NCBI RefSeq assembly: GCF_932526225.1
Contig: NC_064036.1
Location: forward strand, 13,571,181-13,635,180
Source: Nematostella vectensis
Lineage: Eukaryota > Cnidaria > Anthozoa > Actiniaria > Edwardsiidae
Direction of reading: 5' to 3'
DNA length: 64,000 nucleotides
Shown here: in pieces, positions 1-13,029 of the stretch
How the letters are laid out: each line of letters starts with the position of its first letter
Position numbering within the stretch: the first letter of the stretch is position 1
The notes under the pieces: model-generated
Seen by the model: only the letters and a program-made list of their open reading frames with translations
Databases searched by the model: none
What the model was told of the DNA's origin: nothing
Position numbers and translations under genes: made by a program

Positions 1-1545
1 TGCACAAAATCCATGTATGGTTGGCATGTCACCATGAGGCACGCGCGAGAAATAAACTTAAAATAAAACAGTATGAGAATGAGAGTGCAACGTCCTGTCA
101 CACGAACCCTTTTAGCTGCCACTTGTCTAGTAAAAGAAATACTTGAAAGTCGCACAGGTTGCGGAAAAAAGCATTTGAGTGAAAAGCAAGTAATAAAAGG
201 GGTGTCACACCTAAGAAAACGCGCACATGACTAGCAATTTCTTATTCCAGTTCCTGGTAGGTAAATTCCCGTTCTTGTTAACCTAAACCCCCCCCCCCCC
301 CCCCCCTAGCCCATGGTCCACATCTCTCGATAACACTGACAATATAAATTGATTCCAGAGTCCTGCCAGAGCTGCATGTAAGTTCGTAGTTTATTGTTAA
401 TTTACCCAGTGTAAAATGAGTCTTTCACATGTGTTTCAACCCCCACTGCATCTAAAATTAATCTTAATTCTGACAATGAATTAGAAAGCAAGCACCATTT
501 TGTTTTCTATTCACATTTTCGATATTTCAAGATTTCATTAAACCGAAAAACTTTATCCGCTGGATAATTTTTATTCGGGCTTTGTGCAGCCGAATTACGC
601 CGCTTTGGATAAGTTTTATCCGCTGGAAAAGGATTCTTATCCGGTGGATAAGACTGACCCAGGCTTTGTGCAAATAAAAAACATGTGCGTGCGATGACAT
701 CGAGGACCGAAGAAACCCACAAAGCTTCAGAATTAATTATTCCTTCCGGTCATTTTAATTGAAATTAAATTCCTTTAGTGTATTTTAAACATGTTTAAAC
801 AACTAAGAGCGTATATAATGAATGAGCATAACCGACGGTTTATGAATTCCCTTTTTCCGAGCACGAACTTTCTATTTTGGCTCGTATATATCTCCCTTTA
901 CAGACAGAGAGACAGTTTTATTGGGGTCTTATACAAAAGAGTACATTGACTGGGAATCCCAATAAATTATAACTATATAAGACCTCTACACAACACAATA
1001 ATTATTTGAGTCATGTAGAGATAATACTGTTCCTACGGGAGAAGCATATATAGATGTTTTTTGCGATCGCTTTTTGTATTGAAATATTTTTGCCTGGATA
1101 GTTTATAAGGTAATGGAACGCATCTTGTGTCGTCATTCTACTGAATTTGATCTTTCCGCTTGACTCTCTATATTTTTTTAATGTTTCTCTCTCTCTTTTT
1201 TTTCTTCTGAAAGCTGGCTTTTGGCTCGTACATATCTCCCTTTACAAGGCACCTTTTTAACAACCCCCTCCCTACCCCTCCCCCAAAATAGAAAAGGTAT
1301 AGTGGTCTGGGCGTCTGCTTCAAGCCTGCCGTGACAAGTAACTAAAATATACGCACCGCAAATTCATTAGGCTATTTTCTTTTTCTAATGATGTTGATCT
1401 CAATTGTGCAATTGAGCCGATTACTCCGACAATAAAGTGCGATCACATAAAGATAGCTTTGTAAAAAAATATAGTAGAGATCGATTGCTTCGAAATAAAA
1501 GAATCACAATATTTACAAAAAAAAAAAAAAAAACGGAAATGACAT
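1..1545. other. non-coding stretch, no gene seen
   Basis: No reading frame here shows a recognisable domain or a coherent set of splice sites. A poly-C run of about 20 bases lies at 287-306. At 541-660 several short copies of a TTATCCGCTGG-like motif occur, which makes a repetitive minus-strand frame that I do not regard as a gene. Confidence 0.6.
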
Positions 1546-1863
1546 TATGGCCGATTTCGACGTATCGAGACGCTGCATTTTCAACATCAAACATCGTTTT
1601 TGGCTTTTGGGATTTTTTGTTTCGTCAGTAAAATCATTTTGAGCCAATCAGAGTATCGTTTTGTGCACTTCCCTTGCTTCCCTCTGGACGAAATCCAGAC
1701 AGTGTCGCGACAGAAAGCCGGGCAACTGCACTAGGCGAAGGATGGCAAGAATTTTGATTGGCTTAAATAATTTGACTGGCGGAACAGAAAATCCTAAAAG
1801 CCAAAAACAAATCGATGTTTTCAAAATGCGGCGTCACGATACATCCAAATCGGCTATAAATGA
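1546..1863. mobile_element. MITE-like foldback element with ~100-bp inverted ends
   Basis: The first ~105 bases (from ATGGCCGATTTCGACGTATC) reappear, reverse-complemented and about 80% identical, at roughly 1750-1863 (ending near AAATCGGCTATAAAT). The inner ~100 bases are unique and carry no ORF. The shape, two long inverted arms around a short non-coding core, is that of a non-autonomous DNA transposon. The family and target-site duplication could not be settled by eye. Confidence 0.6.
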
Positions 1864-2943
1864 AGTAGACCGTAGTACCTCAAGGACGATAACTGCATAA
1901 AGGTTTAAAAGTCAACTTATATGTCGAATTGTTGTAAAAGAATCTAAACCGCAGTTGGCAGTTCTTATTGAGTCTTCGTTTTGGTGAATTTGAAAGATTA
2001 ATTCTGCCACGGCACAGGAAATTTACAGGAATCCTTCTTGAGAGAAGCAAAAAAATAATTAAATCATTGCATTAACTTTATATCCCGACATTTGTTCTAT
2101 CAATACTTACATTTCTAAGCGTCCAAGCGTTGGTGTGGAGTTATCAAAAAGTCACGAGAAAAACTACAGTCAGCTTCCACGGCTTGATTGATTCGAATTT
2201 GTGCCATGTGGAGAAAAAACCTCCTCCTTGATAAGATCGCGCACCACACAGAGATTCTGCGGGCATAATCATTTAACGAGCACAGTCATACTATCTTTTA
2301 ATTAATCCAGCCATATGTCAAGTGCCTTTCAGGCGAAAATCAAATTCAATCCATTCTGAATTCAAGTATATCAGATATTAGTAAATAGTTGGCGGGATAT
2401 ATTCATAAGAACGCGCGCTCTAATTGGCTCGCTATCTCGGAATAATGGACAGTATTCACCCCTAATAAAACTCGGAATAATGAGTGGATTTGTAAAATTA
2501 TCATTAAAAAAAACTTTTTTGCACCCGAAGTTATCGAGCTTGTACCTGATCGTCTGTGGAGGATTCAAAGCGAAAGGAATCATTTCTAAGATAAAATCCG
2601 TAAAAACGACGTGTCAAACGTAACTAAATGCTGAGTCTACAAAATAATGTGGTCAAAACTCGTATATTGTCTTCATTGGAGGTTCTGTATTTCTTGGTTG
2701 TTAAAAGCATTGTGTGTGGGAAAACCGAATGGATTTTGTGCCCTCCATTCAGACCAAGCAAACTGGCAAAATCTTATAAAAGATACGAACATCAACAACT
2801 GTCAGAAGCGATACTTACTTACCTCGTTTCGCGCGACATAAGGTAGACAAAGTTGGAAATTCGATATAATAATTACAGCAAAACGTGTGTTGTTCAGTCC
2901 CCGCCAGAACAACCAGGCTCAGCGAATATCGGTGGATATATAG
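1864..2943. other. non-coding stretch, no gene seen
   Basis: AT-rich sequence. Short open frames exist on both strands, but none has a recognisable domain, repeat pattern or supporting splice sites. Confidence 0.55.
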
Positions 2944-3096
2944 CAGAGGCGGAGCCAGGGGGTGGCCTAGCCCCCCACCCCCCTTTAGCAGCCAAAAGTT
3001 CCGTAAATGTATGAGACATTATCTAAAATACAGGAGAAAATGCCTTGAAATTCCCTTTTGGGCCCCCTCCTGTTAAAAATCCTGGCTACGCCGTTG
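2944..3096. mobile_element. short TIR element (hAT-like MITE candidate)
   Basis: The left end contains GGCGGAGCCAGG and the right end CCTGGCTACGCC, which are inverted copies differing at about one base. The ~150-bp core is non-coding. Terminal motifs of the type GGCGTAGCCAGG are common on animal hAT-derived MITEs. That assignment is inference, and the target duplication is unclear. Confidence 0.45.
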
Positions 3097-4165
3097 TATA
3101 AGAGCTCGCTATTGTGTCCTTATGGTATGGTCTCATCGTCGTTTCTATAACCCCGTGTAAAAATCTTTATAGAAAAACGAAAAGCAAAACGGAAAAGCAC
3201 GAATGAAGGACATTATAAAACCCAACCTGAAAGAACACTTAGAACACAAAACATAGATATACAGGTGGATGGGTTTATCCAAAAAAAAATTCAATGATTT
3301 TAATAATTACAAATTACTCACTCGTTCTTATATCACACCCAGTAGAGTCAATTCTAAAGAAAACAGCGTGAAGCCAAGATTTGACCCTCGAATGAATAGA
3401 GCCGCGTCACAGTCTAAGGTTTTTTTCTTTCGAAATGTCTATATCCCCAAGTGTAATGCGGTGGATCATAATAAAAGACAAAAGGGACAGAGCCAAAAAC
3501 TGGCGTGAAATTTTCCAATTCTCAATATATAAGATCAAGATTTTGGCTTAATCTCTGATCAGATTCCGACTTCTCCCTAAAAAAGAGGAGAATTCATACT
3601 TTGAACAATTGAAAATTGCACTTAAAGCCTCATATCTCGAAGACGAATCCATAAGAAAAAAACACTTTTTGATATGTTGGTTTACATGACATAAGGAACC
3701 TCTATGCAAAAATTCAAGCTTACCAAAGTTAACCAAACCTTATTTTGGCAAAACTTGCCGTTTTTTTGCTCTGTCGACAAAAGGTAATTGATTCGCAAAT
3801 TGAGTTTTTTATTTATCACCTGATATTGTTTTGCATTGAATATATTGCAAAGAGAGAAGGTAACCTCCATGGCGGGGCCTGGCGCTAGACCTCCCCATAG
3901 CCTCCTCCGCAGGCATCTCTTCTCACGGAAAAAAGGTTTTTTTTCAATGCAGGGTTTTCCTATGGCGAAAAGAGGAGAAAAAAAAAAAAACGTAGGGGTG
4001 GGGAGGTACCAATCTCCCGCGTCCTTAAATCACAAACACAGGTATCCCGAATCTGACAATTTGTTATTTGAGACTTGGCTGCCTTGACCCCCCCCCCCCC
4101 CCCCCCACCTTGGGTACAAGACTACTGGTGACATATATTGAAAAACGTTTGAACAAGATTGTATT
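3097..4165. other. non-coding stretch downstream of CYB5D1
   Basis: No supportable gene. A poly-C run of about 20 bases lies at 4087-4106. Short A-rich and C-rich stretches elsewhere produce only spurious frames. Confidence 0.55.
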
Positions 4166-4407
4166 TTTTTAATTAAACTTATTTACAATATTTCTACAAA
4201 TACAGTTAACTTAGAAGGTCTGTACACCATGACTAGGCAGCCTGGAGATTATCTTCCTACCAAACCACATGCCCCCAGACTATTACTTCCCTTAGCGGGA
4301 TATCATGCTTTACAAAAACCGTAATGGGAACTCTAAAATTGTTTCACTTATGTAGACTTGTGCCAAAGCATGAGCCAACGTACATAAAATTATGTGAATT
4401 GTTGCAT

Positions 4408-7400
4408 CTATGCTTCTGTCAGGTCATCATCAAAGTACAAATGAATTGCAGGAAGGAACTGATCATCATTCATCCCTAGCTTGTAAAACTCTTCACCTTC
4501 GTCACTCACACCATTTTCTTCTAGTGTTTTCTGCATGTCCAGATTTCTTCCCTCATATTTCCAGGTATAGCTAGCGGCATGGGCATTGTACTTTATATAG
4601 CGATCTTGGATTTCTGTGAGAATTTCTTCAGAGCAAACCTAAGTGAGGCCACAAAAACCACATTAGTTCATTAACATCCTGTCAAGTTAACTTCTTATGC
4701 CCAACATAACCATTTTTTTATGCTGACCTATGATACCATCATCTGTAAAAAAAATTTTTAACTAGTAGCCATAGCCGTAGCAGGCCTCGAATTATTGGGG
4801 GAGGGGACACGATAAAAAAACATTAAAGTCCATATAGCCTTTCAGAGTTGATAGACTTTGTCAATTCGTTATATTTTCATTTTCCAAATGGTATGTGGTT
4901 TGTATGGACTTCATAATACACGCGTTCGCGCAAACAACTCAAATCTGTAATATTGAGGTATTTTGGTCAACCTTCGGAAAAAAGGCTGTGAACTGAAACG
5001 CCCGGGTCCAGTCATTTGTGACGTAGATCGAGATGTCAACCAAATTACATGACAAAACATATGCACGCGCTAAACCCGTTTCCGTCTTCATGTCTTCTTA
5101 GTTATTGCTGAAGAACGTTTTGTGGTTACAACTTTTACCATCATCTTTATGTTTCAACCTGGTAGTCAAATAATTATTTAATTTCAGGAAACAAATCTGC
5201 AAAATTTAGCAGATATTTTTAAGTCTTTGAATTGTTTTTGCATTGTGCGCATGCTGCATTCGCAATCAAGAATGACGACATTCTCACGAGCGCGCGCTGT
5301 TTTTGAAACATACAACAAAACAATATTTTCTTTTTTCACATACAATTCTCGACTATAAATTTTTCTTCGCTTCATTGTGGGTAGCATTGCAATAGAAAAC
5401 ACTTCGCTAACACTTTGTGGTATTGTCGTCTCTGAATTTTAACGGATTTAAGGAAAATATGTTGTTTCAGATTTCCCCGCCAAAACTTGGAATTATTCAC
5501 TTGATTCAATCTCCTTTCGCGTGGCCAGGAAAATTTTCAAAGATCTGTAGAAAATCCAAATTACAATCAAATTCAATTCTCTTTTCAGAATTTGAAAATT
5601 TATCTATGCTTTCCTTTGGCTAGATTGATATAAGTGAAAGGTTTTAAGAACTTTAAGAAAATATTGGGGATGGGAGGCATGCCCCAAGTGCCCCATCTCC
5701 TGCTAAGGCCCTGCTAGCTTGTCACATTCAGGTGTGTGGTGAGAAGGTGAGGAAGGGTGCACAGCCATTGGCATTACACACAAAGATATTGTATTTGGCA
5801 CTTTGAGTGTAACTGTGTAGCTTATAAAGCAGTCAAAAGTCAGCTGGCAGTTGTCAATTTATTAATCACTGTCTGAAGACCATTTGCAGATGTCAATCAA
5901 AAAGCATGTCACTCTGATGGATGCAAGCTCAAGTAGTCTTAAAGGGGCGGGGAGATTATTTCTGACTGCAATACAGGTTATAAAGAAGTTCTTACCTCAA
6001 TAGTTTGCTCCTGAGAAGTGAGTGTGTTTATAATTCTGATTTTCCTGGTTTTTGCTGAAAGAACCCCAATGCTGTAGGAGTCATCCTTCCACCAAGGCCG
6101 TCCAAAGTCGTTGGCCCAGTCGGTTCGTGGACAAGGTGGGGGAACATGTATAAACCGCCCTCTAGGTGTGTAGAAGTTCTTACAGTTGGTCACAGGGTCT
6201 ACATGTGTACGGATCTAAAACATGGTAATTGATAATTTCACTTGAAGTTACAAAATGGCAATTTAGATTCACAATGCTGGTAAAACAATGTGGCTATGTG
6301 GTTGATTATGATGCAGAAAGTCCACAGGTGTAAAAGTATTACATTCCTCCTTGAGCATGTCAGGCTGTGGCAGATCCAACATTGTGGTTAGGAGTTGGGG
6401 TGGCTCAGTTTATAAAAAACAATAACATGGTTTTTGGCCATCAATTGTCCACTACTGCACAATCATTTTGCTTCCATAGGGGGGTTCTATTGAACCCACT
6501 GAGCCATCCTCGGATACACCAATGTATGATACTACCAAAAATAATATATATGATGATTTGAATGTGTGCATGCCAGCATCTTTTTTGAATCATCGATTTT
6601 GATTAGGGCCAAAAAGGGTAGAGAGAGGTGTGGTACATAGTTGGTCAGTTTCAGAATTTTCTAAATAAAATATTTTCTATAGGTGGTGCAGGGGTAAATT
6701 GTAAACATAAGTTTTTGCTGCCTCTTTGCTTAGCCTTCTGTATGAGTGAAGGTTGAATAGTGAGCAGAGCAGGGGAGCATACCTAGAAATAACCCTGGTT
6801 TGATATGACATAAGAGAAGTAGAGTAAGCACACATAGACAAGGCTCTTGGGTAAATGGTTCAACCATTTGTACCAATTTAGCAATTTTGTGTTTTAATGA
6901 AGGCTCAGAAAAGTTTCCAATAAAGGGACTTTTTACCATATTTTTTTTTCTTTTCTTTTACATAATAAGTATCTGGGTCTATCAACCTCTCAGCTCCCCA
7001 GCCAAGTAGGAGTGCAAATACTCTCAGTTGCTTATAGCAGTACCATGGAAATGGTTGACATTGGCCCCTCATCCTTAATGGATCAGAACAGCTTACATAT
7101 TACATACAAATAGGAGAAAAAAATACTTACATCTTTGGTCTTCTTGTCAAACCAGTGAGAGATATCTTTTCCTGCAGCTTCTATGATAGGTTTGAGTAGC
7201 ACGTCACCTGGAAAATTGTTAAAAATATTCAACTCCTTTTTAGCCACCCATCTGGCATATAATATCTACCTATATGCTAGATAAAAAAATACTAAAGCAT
7301 ATTCTTTAGCACACAAGCTAGAATGTTTAAACCTAGTAATGACAGCCACTTCCTCGTGCAACACAACACAGGTAAAATTTTAACTAACATGGGGCTGATT

Positions 7401-7707
7401 CAAACAGCAAAGAAGTCTTTCATCAAATAAATATTCAATTGAAAGACTTACAAATTGTAAAAAAAAACACTTTATGATCTATTTCAAAGCCCCATTTTAA
7501 AGCATATTTATAAATCAAATGACGCTGCGTCTTATAAAGCTCGACTATTCCGTATGACTAGTAATGCCAACCTGCATTTCGCTCACAAAGTGGCGTGAGA
7601 TCGTAAACTTTACCCAGGAAGGAAACCCAAAGGTCCTTTAACGTATTATGTATGCTAACTTCATTCGGCGTGTAGTATTTTGGTCGTTTGCCGAGTTTTT
7701 GTGGCAT
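4408..7707 (-). CDS. CYB5D1: cytochrome b5 domain-containing protein 1 (4 exons, complete)
   Basis: Exons on the minus strand are 7707-7572, 7207-7131, 6214-5996 and 4638-4408 (stop included). All borders are GT-AG and the phases join to 220 codons plus stop; from memory the human protein is about 228 residues. An N-terminal cytochrome-b5-like domain spans about residues 9-75. It includes the stretch [11 protein letters not shown] and the motif DISHWFD, which contains the likely second haem-side histidine. The usual first haem motif HPGG is absent, as is typical of this family. A conserved middle block (residues ~72-130: [32 protein letters not shown]) is followed by a C-terminal block with [11 protein letters not shown] and DDDLTEA. 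These blocks are diagnostic for CYB5D1 (Chlamydomonas FAP198), known as a radial-spoke-associated axonemal protein. The start was chosen because [14 protein letters not shown] aligns with the family start. A weak ATTAAA polyadenylation signal lies at 4173-4168. Confidence 0.93.
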
Positions 7708-8570
7708 CTTTTTTACGCTAACTTCTTCGTTTCGTACCCAATTTTCCTTGCTTTCATCGTCGGGTCCGTTACCATGAGAACCATGTGGTCAGCGGTGTGG
7801 TATTGTCAGGTACTGTCAGGGGGTTATAAAGGAATGTATGGGGGAATTTATTTGTTTGCGAAAAAATACTTTATCGTGAAAAATAAAACTTTAGACCATG
7901 TAATATTGTGTTTGAGTCTTCTTTATTTTAATTTTGTCAATAGAATGTTAGCGAGTTTGAAGCCCGCCACGAATTGTGTTTTTTACTCTGTATTGCTGCC
8001 TTGGGCTGCCTGTGGCTTGTTTCAATAAACAATCAAATTGAAGAAATTCTCTCTTTTGAAAAAGAGATTAACAATCATAATCCGAGCAAAAAAAAAAAAG
8101 TATTTGAAAGTATATTTTCTTGTTTATTTTAAAAATCGATATATATCTTTAAATCGATTTTACAGGTTTTTGCGACGTTATCATATCAAAAGATTACCTA
8201 TGGTTTTCTTTGAAAATATATTTCGACACAGGAGCCATTGGTTTGACCATGATTTCAAGCTAAGAACTTGTGAATTATACGGTCCTCATTCTAAATAGTC
8301 AAATACCTAGGCATCTCATATAATGCCGTCATTGTCTCGGGATAATAGTTTATTGACACTTGCCTGTCAATTCAAAATCCTGGTGTTTGTATACAGTCTC
8401 GTCTTGGAGGTGATGTCTCACAGCTCCATGGCAACGCAAGAGCCAATTAAAACTCGCGAAATTATTAGTTAGTTTGCACTGAGGCCATTTCCAAACAAGC
8501 CTGGGAAGCAGCGTGGATGAAAGAGGGAGCTGTTAAAGTTTATTAGTTTAGCGACCGGTTTTACTGTTGG
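7708..8570. promoter_or_regulatory. divergent promoter region between CYB5D1 and TBATA
   Basis: About 860 bp separate the two head-to-head start codons, so both promoters and 5' UTRs must lie here. Open frames on the plus strand at 7648-8298 are AT-rich, have no domain, and partly run antisense to CYB5D1 exon 1. I treat them as chance. An RFX-like site lies at 8422-8435. Confidence 0.6.
8422..8435. promoter_or_regulatory. X-box-like RFX site
   Basis: The sequence AGCTCCATGGCAAC has a perfect right half-site (ATGGCAAC) of the RFX consensus GTTGCCATGGCAAC, and its left half keeps only CC. It lies about 136 bp upstream of the TBATA start, in the space shared with CYB5D1. RFX factors drive ciliary genes in animals. 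Use of this site is inference. Confidence 0.45.
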
Positions 8571-11500
8571 ATGGATAACATGCCAACGTTTACACCATCA
8601 GGAGGGCAGCCTTTACTCGTTCGTGGAACCGTGCAAGAATCATTTCAAGACAAAATTCCGTCCACGAGTCGATATGCGTGGCCTACAAAAGACGAGCGGG
8701 CACCAAGCCGTGCGTTCTCTAGCCGCGCGAGCAAGAACCCTTTCTTCGCAAGACATAATCCTCATCCACAGAGAGTAAGGCATCTGAAAGGCCTACTAGA
8801 CATTCCTGTGTGTACCGTTATAGATTCACCTGGCGTGGAAGACAACCAAGATCGATTTCTCGTTTGTACCCCGACTACGGACCAAATGCGCCAAAGACCG
8901 CTTCGCGGTCTTCGTATGCCGATAAATGCCGATTCCTTTGTCACTGTGAAAGAAAAAGCCATTCCTACTGTTGGTCTAGGTAAGATTTAATACTAGATTT
9001 CCGACCATTATTGGCAATTTAACTTAGTGGCCAAGTGAATTAAACGTTATCAGAAGTGTTAGCGCTTTGTGTATTGTTTTTTATTTGTGGTTCCTGTGTC
9101 TTGGAATTCTTTAAGAAGTCAAAGTCAAAAGTTGGATTTCAAATTAGCAAACGCACGTAAGAAAATTTTGATTTTGCCTTAGAAAACATAATACTAAAAC
9201 TACCGATTTTACGATTAAAGGTTTGTGTAGAATTGTTGCCAAGGCTTTTAAAAGCTTTATAGCGTGATAGAATGGATACTTTTATCGTTGCTAACTGCGT
9301 AACTAACTACAAATCACGGAATCAATAAAGATATAAACAATGCTGCACATATGAAATTAAAACTATGACCTTTCTTATGGAAAAATAGGGCTTTGTATGC
9401 GTTGTGGCCGACTGAATTTGTAATCAGAATTCTTCACTGTCGAGAACCCATTCGAGTGTCATGCGCTCGAGAGTGAAATACGATAACTAACCTCGGCATC
9501 TACTTCCAAGATCGTTTTCACCCTTATAGCATATATCCATTGTTTACTTCTCTGTCAATGAAACCGGCAAGGGTAAATCCTCCAAGTTTTCGAGAGTCAA
9601 GAAGTCTGTGAATAATCCGAGAGCATACTTCACTTTTTTTGTATGCAAAGTGCATTATCATCCCAACCTCGTTATTACCGGTCATCTATTTAAAGGATAA
9701 TAGAAATTTTCTAGATATTCGCATTTGTATAACTGCGTCGATTGTTATCAATTTAACGAAAAATATTCCCTTTTTTAATTAAGATATATTGTACGTGTTT
9801 TCAAGCGCATCTAAGTTTAAATTGAATGTATTTAAAGATTTAGCAGGGGATTTGTGGTGACAATAGACGAATTCAGGTGGTGTTTTGAGTTTCAATACCA
9901 ACTTCTGGTGTTAGAATAAATGCTGGTTTAGACAAACCATTAGCATGTTATCATGATCTTTATCACCAGTCACAAAAAAATGAAAACAGAGCTCCCGAAT
10001 TTTCTACATCCAGTGAAGAAGAAACAGTTGCTAATAATGATTCTTAACATCTTGCCGTTCTTAATTTCAATTTCTAAGCAAATTTGTGCAGTGGTCATTA
10101 AAAAGAAATATTGTCAAAATTAGTATCAATTAATCAACCATTGAAAATTATCAGTACATATATTACTGTGCCATGGCAGCAGATGCTCATAAATAAAAGA
10201 TATTCCTATCTTTTATAATTTTATTTGTTCATTTCTACATGTGGGTGAACTCTTTGAGGAAAAATAAGATTTTTCTATTTATCAGAATAAAGAAAGCTTC
10301 ATCTGAATGACCAATTGTTTCTGTTCTACTTCCAAAGTGCCAATCACATTTACCTGGAGGGAGGAGCTGCGCAAGCTGGCGGAAGCAGCAGGTGTCAAGC
10401 GTGAAGTGTCAAAGAACCCTTATACAATAACCAAAGCCTACCAGATGCCCCCAGTGTCCAGGCAGGGGTCCAGGATGGACGATAGGCCACCACCGTCCAG
10501 GAATGGAGAACTACCCCCTCCATCTAGGGGTGGGGAGAGGATGTTGCCATCTCGACAGATGTCAAGGCAGGGTGATGTGCCACCCCCCTCCCGACAAGGT
10601 GTTCCACCCTCCCGACAAGGTGTACCACCCTACCAGGATGACAGACAGTTGCAGCACATTGTGGAGTATCCAGATAATGAGGGATATGTAAGTTCTACAG
10701 ACAGTTGCAATTGAACTTTTGGGAGTTTTACTTTTTATAAGGAAACCTCAGTATCAAGAACAGCGATGCATTTTCTATTAATTTTAACTTCCTTAATAGA
10801 TACTATTTCAGTAAATCATCATACTTGCAATGTTTTACTTTTTGGTAAGTTAGACAATTCATATTAGAATCATTTTGCTCTCTATATCTTTAGGGATTTT
10901 GGAGCTTTCCTGCTTTTTATTACAAAACAATTTTCCTTGTATGCTCAAGATAACCAACTTTGCTTCATACTCTGGCCACCTCTCTGTGTTATTTAAGGCA
11001 ATTATGCGATGTGGAAGTAGATTCATAAATTTACGCTCTCTTGATAGTATTCAATATAGCATATTATGCGAAAACAAATTCGTGCGAAAGTGTAGCAAAA
11101 CTTCAGGGTTTTTTAACGCGTTGTTATTCTCTTGTTACAGATGCTGGAGCTTCTTGGCTCCATTCTCCAGACAGATAGCGTCCAAGCTATTCAGTCATGG
11201 CTGGTAAATGCTCCAAACAAGGAGAAAGAGCTCGTGTTAGACATGATCCGTGCTGTGTCCTCGTCGGATCGCGAGTTCCGTGAAGGCTATAACACAGTGG
11301 TGAGATCCCCAGTGTATGAGGACCAGCTTCTGCAACAGGAAGCCAGCTTAGACGTGGATAACATTCAGAAGTACAACGAAGCCAAGAAAAGGGAGATGGA
11401 AGAGGAACAAAAGCTAAAGGCGGCGAGGGAAGAGGGCAGCGAAAAACCAGGGTAATGTTACGCCCAGGGGGCTCGGCTATAAACGTGACAGAGGTCCGAC

Positions 11501-12280
11501 AGAGCCCAAAATTCCCCTTAAAAGAATAGAAACTTATCACGCGAATTCTATATCTCCCAAATACCTGACTGTTTAGCCAAATTCCCAATGGCACGATCAT
11601 TGAAGAAAAATTGGAAAAAGATACTCGATGACATTATATATTTTTTGTGGCGAATTCTCCCGAACTCAAACCCCATCTCACCCGTGCCTCCAAAGTAACA
11701 CGCGCACAACAAAGTCTACCATTTTTATGTGCTCACCACCATATTTACTTTACATACATATACTCCACCATACTAACCTTAAACGTTTGCTGTTTGAAGG
11801 ACCCCTCGATCAGGTTCCAACCAGGGCTACACTCAGTACCAGTGGACATCTCCCGGATGTAAACCAAGCTCCCCATTCGTTGCCACGGAGAAGAAGAACG
11901 CGCTTGTTTTAGAGCAGAACAGACCACGCCCAGGAACAGCCGAGGCGGAAATCGAAGGTAAATCACAAGATAGAAGAATATCTAAAGAATATATATGTTG
12001 AAATATAGGCCCATACCCAGGATTTTTCTTGGGAGGGTGCAGAATCCGAAAATGTGGTCTAATTTTTCCGGGGGGGGGGGGGGGGGGGATGAGTTCTCTG
12101 ATAAAACCCTGACCACCCCCAAAAGAACAAAGAGGGTTTTTTATGACTTTGCAGTATGCTCCACGGGACGTTTATTGTCGGATTTGGCCATATACCAGAG
12201 TGATCTAGCTTATACTTTATAGTTTCGTCTGCAAATAGCACGTCTATTGAGAACCGCAAGTGGACCTTCGGCCGTTGTGT

Positions 12281-12311
<31 letters not shown>

Positions 12312-13029
12312 GGGGGGTGCGTTCTCTGCATTTGGAACAGTGAATCCCCCTCATTTTCGCGGGCAAGGTCGTATCCCAGAGGTTCCGTCTCTACCCACCC
12401 TTCATCAAACTGGCCCGCTAACCCATAGTACCATCTTCAGTGACAGTGTTTACTCACTAACTAGCACTGATGGTTGTAATGGAAGTGAAGCTGTCTGTAA
12501 GCATAGTATTAGTACAGGTCCGGCGCACGTGAAGTGCTTAAAGACCGCTATAAACTTAATTTACTTTACCTACATTTACCATATATTTTTTATTGATTGC
12601 TCTCTAGCATTCTTTTCGCAATCTGTGCTGTTCCTTTTTTTTATTCCACTGAAGTATTCTCTAAGAAACCTTTCTATATTTTAACCTTTTTAAATGGATG
12701 GATCGAAACCAACTATCAACCAACCTGAAAACAAGAAACCGAAGTAAAACGTCTTTATGTACAAACAGTACAAACGGAGACTTTCTTTTTCTTTTCCAGA
12801 AATTCGAAGTCGTCTCCAGTCACGCTCATCCCCGCGAGTTTTTCAGCACCAGAGCCGGGCGTCCGCTGCCCGACCTGTATCGCGGCCTCAGACACAACAG
12901 AGCCTTTACATCCCGCCAACGGAAGCCCTCACCCAGAATGCACAGCGTCCTCCTAGTCACCAGTCCATCAAAAGCCAGCAATCTGTGATCAAAAGCATTC
13001 TCTCGTACAAGCCGCAGCAGAATGCATAA
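8571..13029 (+). CDS. TBATA: TBATA / SPATIAL homologue (5 exons, complete)
   Basis: Exons are 8571-8979, 10338-10687, 11141-11451, 11800-11957 and 12800-13029. All borders are GT-AG and the phases join to 485 codons plus stop. Three blocks match vertebrate TBATA (thymus, brain and testes associated): NPFFARHNPHPQRVRHLKGL at residues 56-75, WREELRKLAEAAGV from about 143, and MLELLGSILQTDSVQAIQSW starting exon 3 at residue 254, followed by APNKEKELVLDMI. Exon 2 also encodes a proline/serine/arginine-rich stretch with repeated PPSRQG. The C-terminus is Ser/Gln-rich and low in complexity. Vertebrate TBATA is expressed in thymus stroma, brain and testis, and its molecular role is poorly defined. 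This copy is longer than the human protein, mainly through low-complexity linkers. The join from exon 3 to exon 4 was chosen because it is the only acceptor that keeps a long open frame. Confidence 0.88.
12070..12317. repeat. paired poly-G tracts and a GT run in TBATA intron 4
   Basis: Two long G runs (12070-12088 and 12295-12317) bracket about 200 bp. The second follows a (GT)n run at 12275-12294. Just upstream, at about 12008, GGCCCATACCCAGGATTT occurs. The same 18 bases are found in reverse orientation at about 24811 inside PLCL, so this is probably one end of a dispersed repeat family. Confidence 0.5.

Noticed and set aside
507-722. Minus-strand 71-codon frame with repeated YPxDK
   Set aside because: Produced by short repeated TTATCCGCTGG motifs. 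No domain or splice support.
7648-8298. Plus-strand frames of 126 and 86 codons between CYB5D1 and TBATA
   Set aside because: Antisense to CYB5D1 exon 1 in part, AT-rich, and no recognisable domain.
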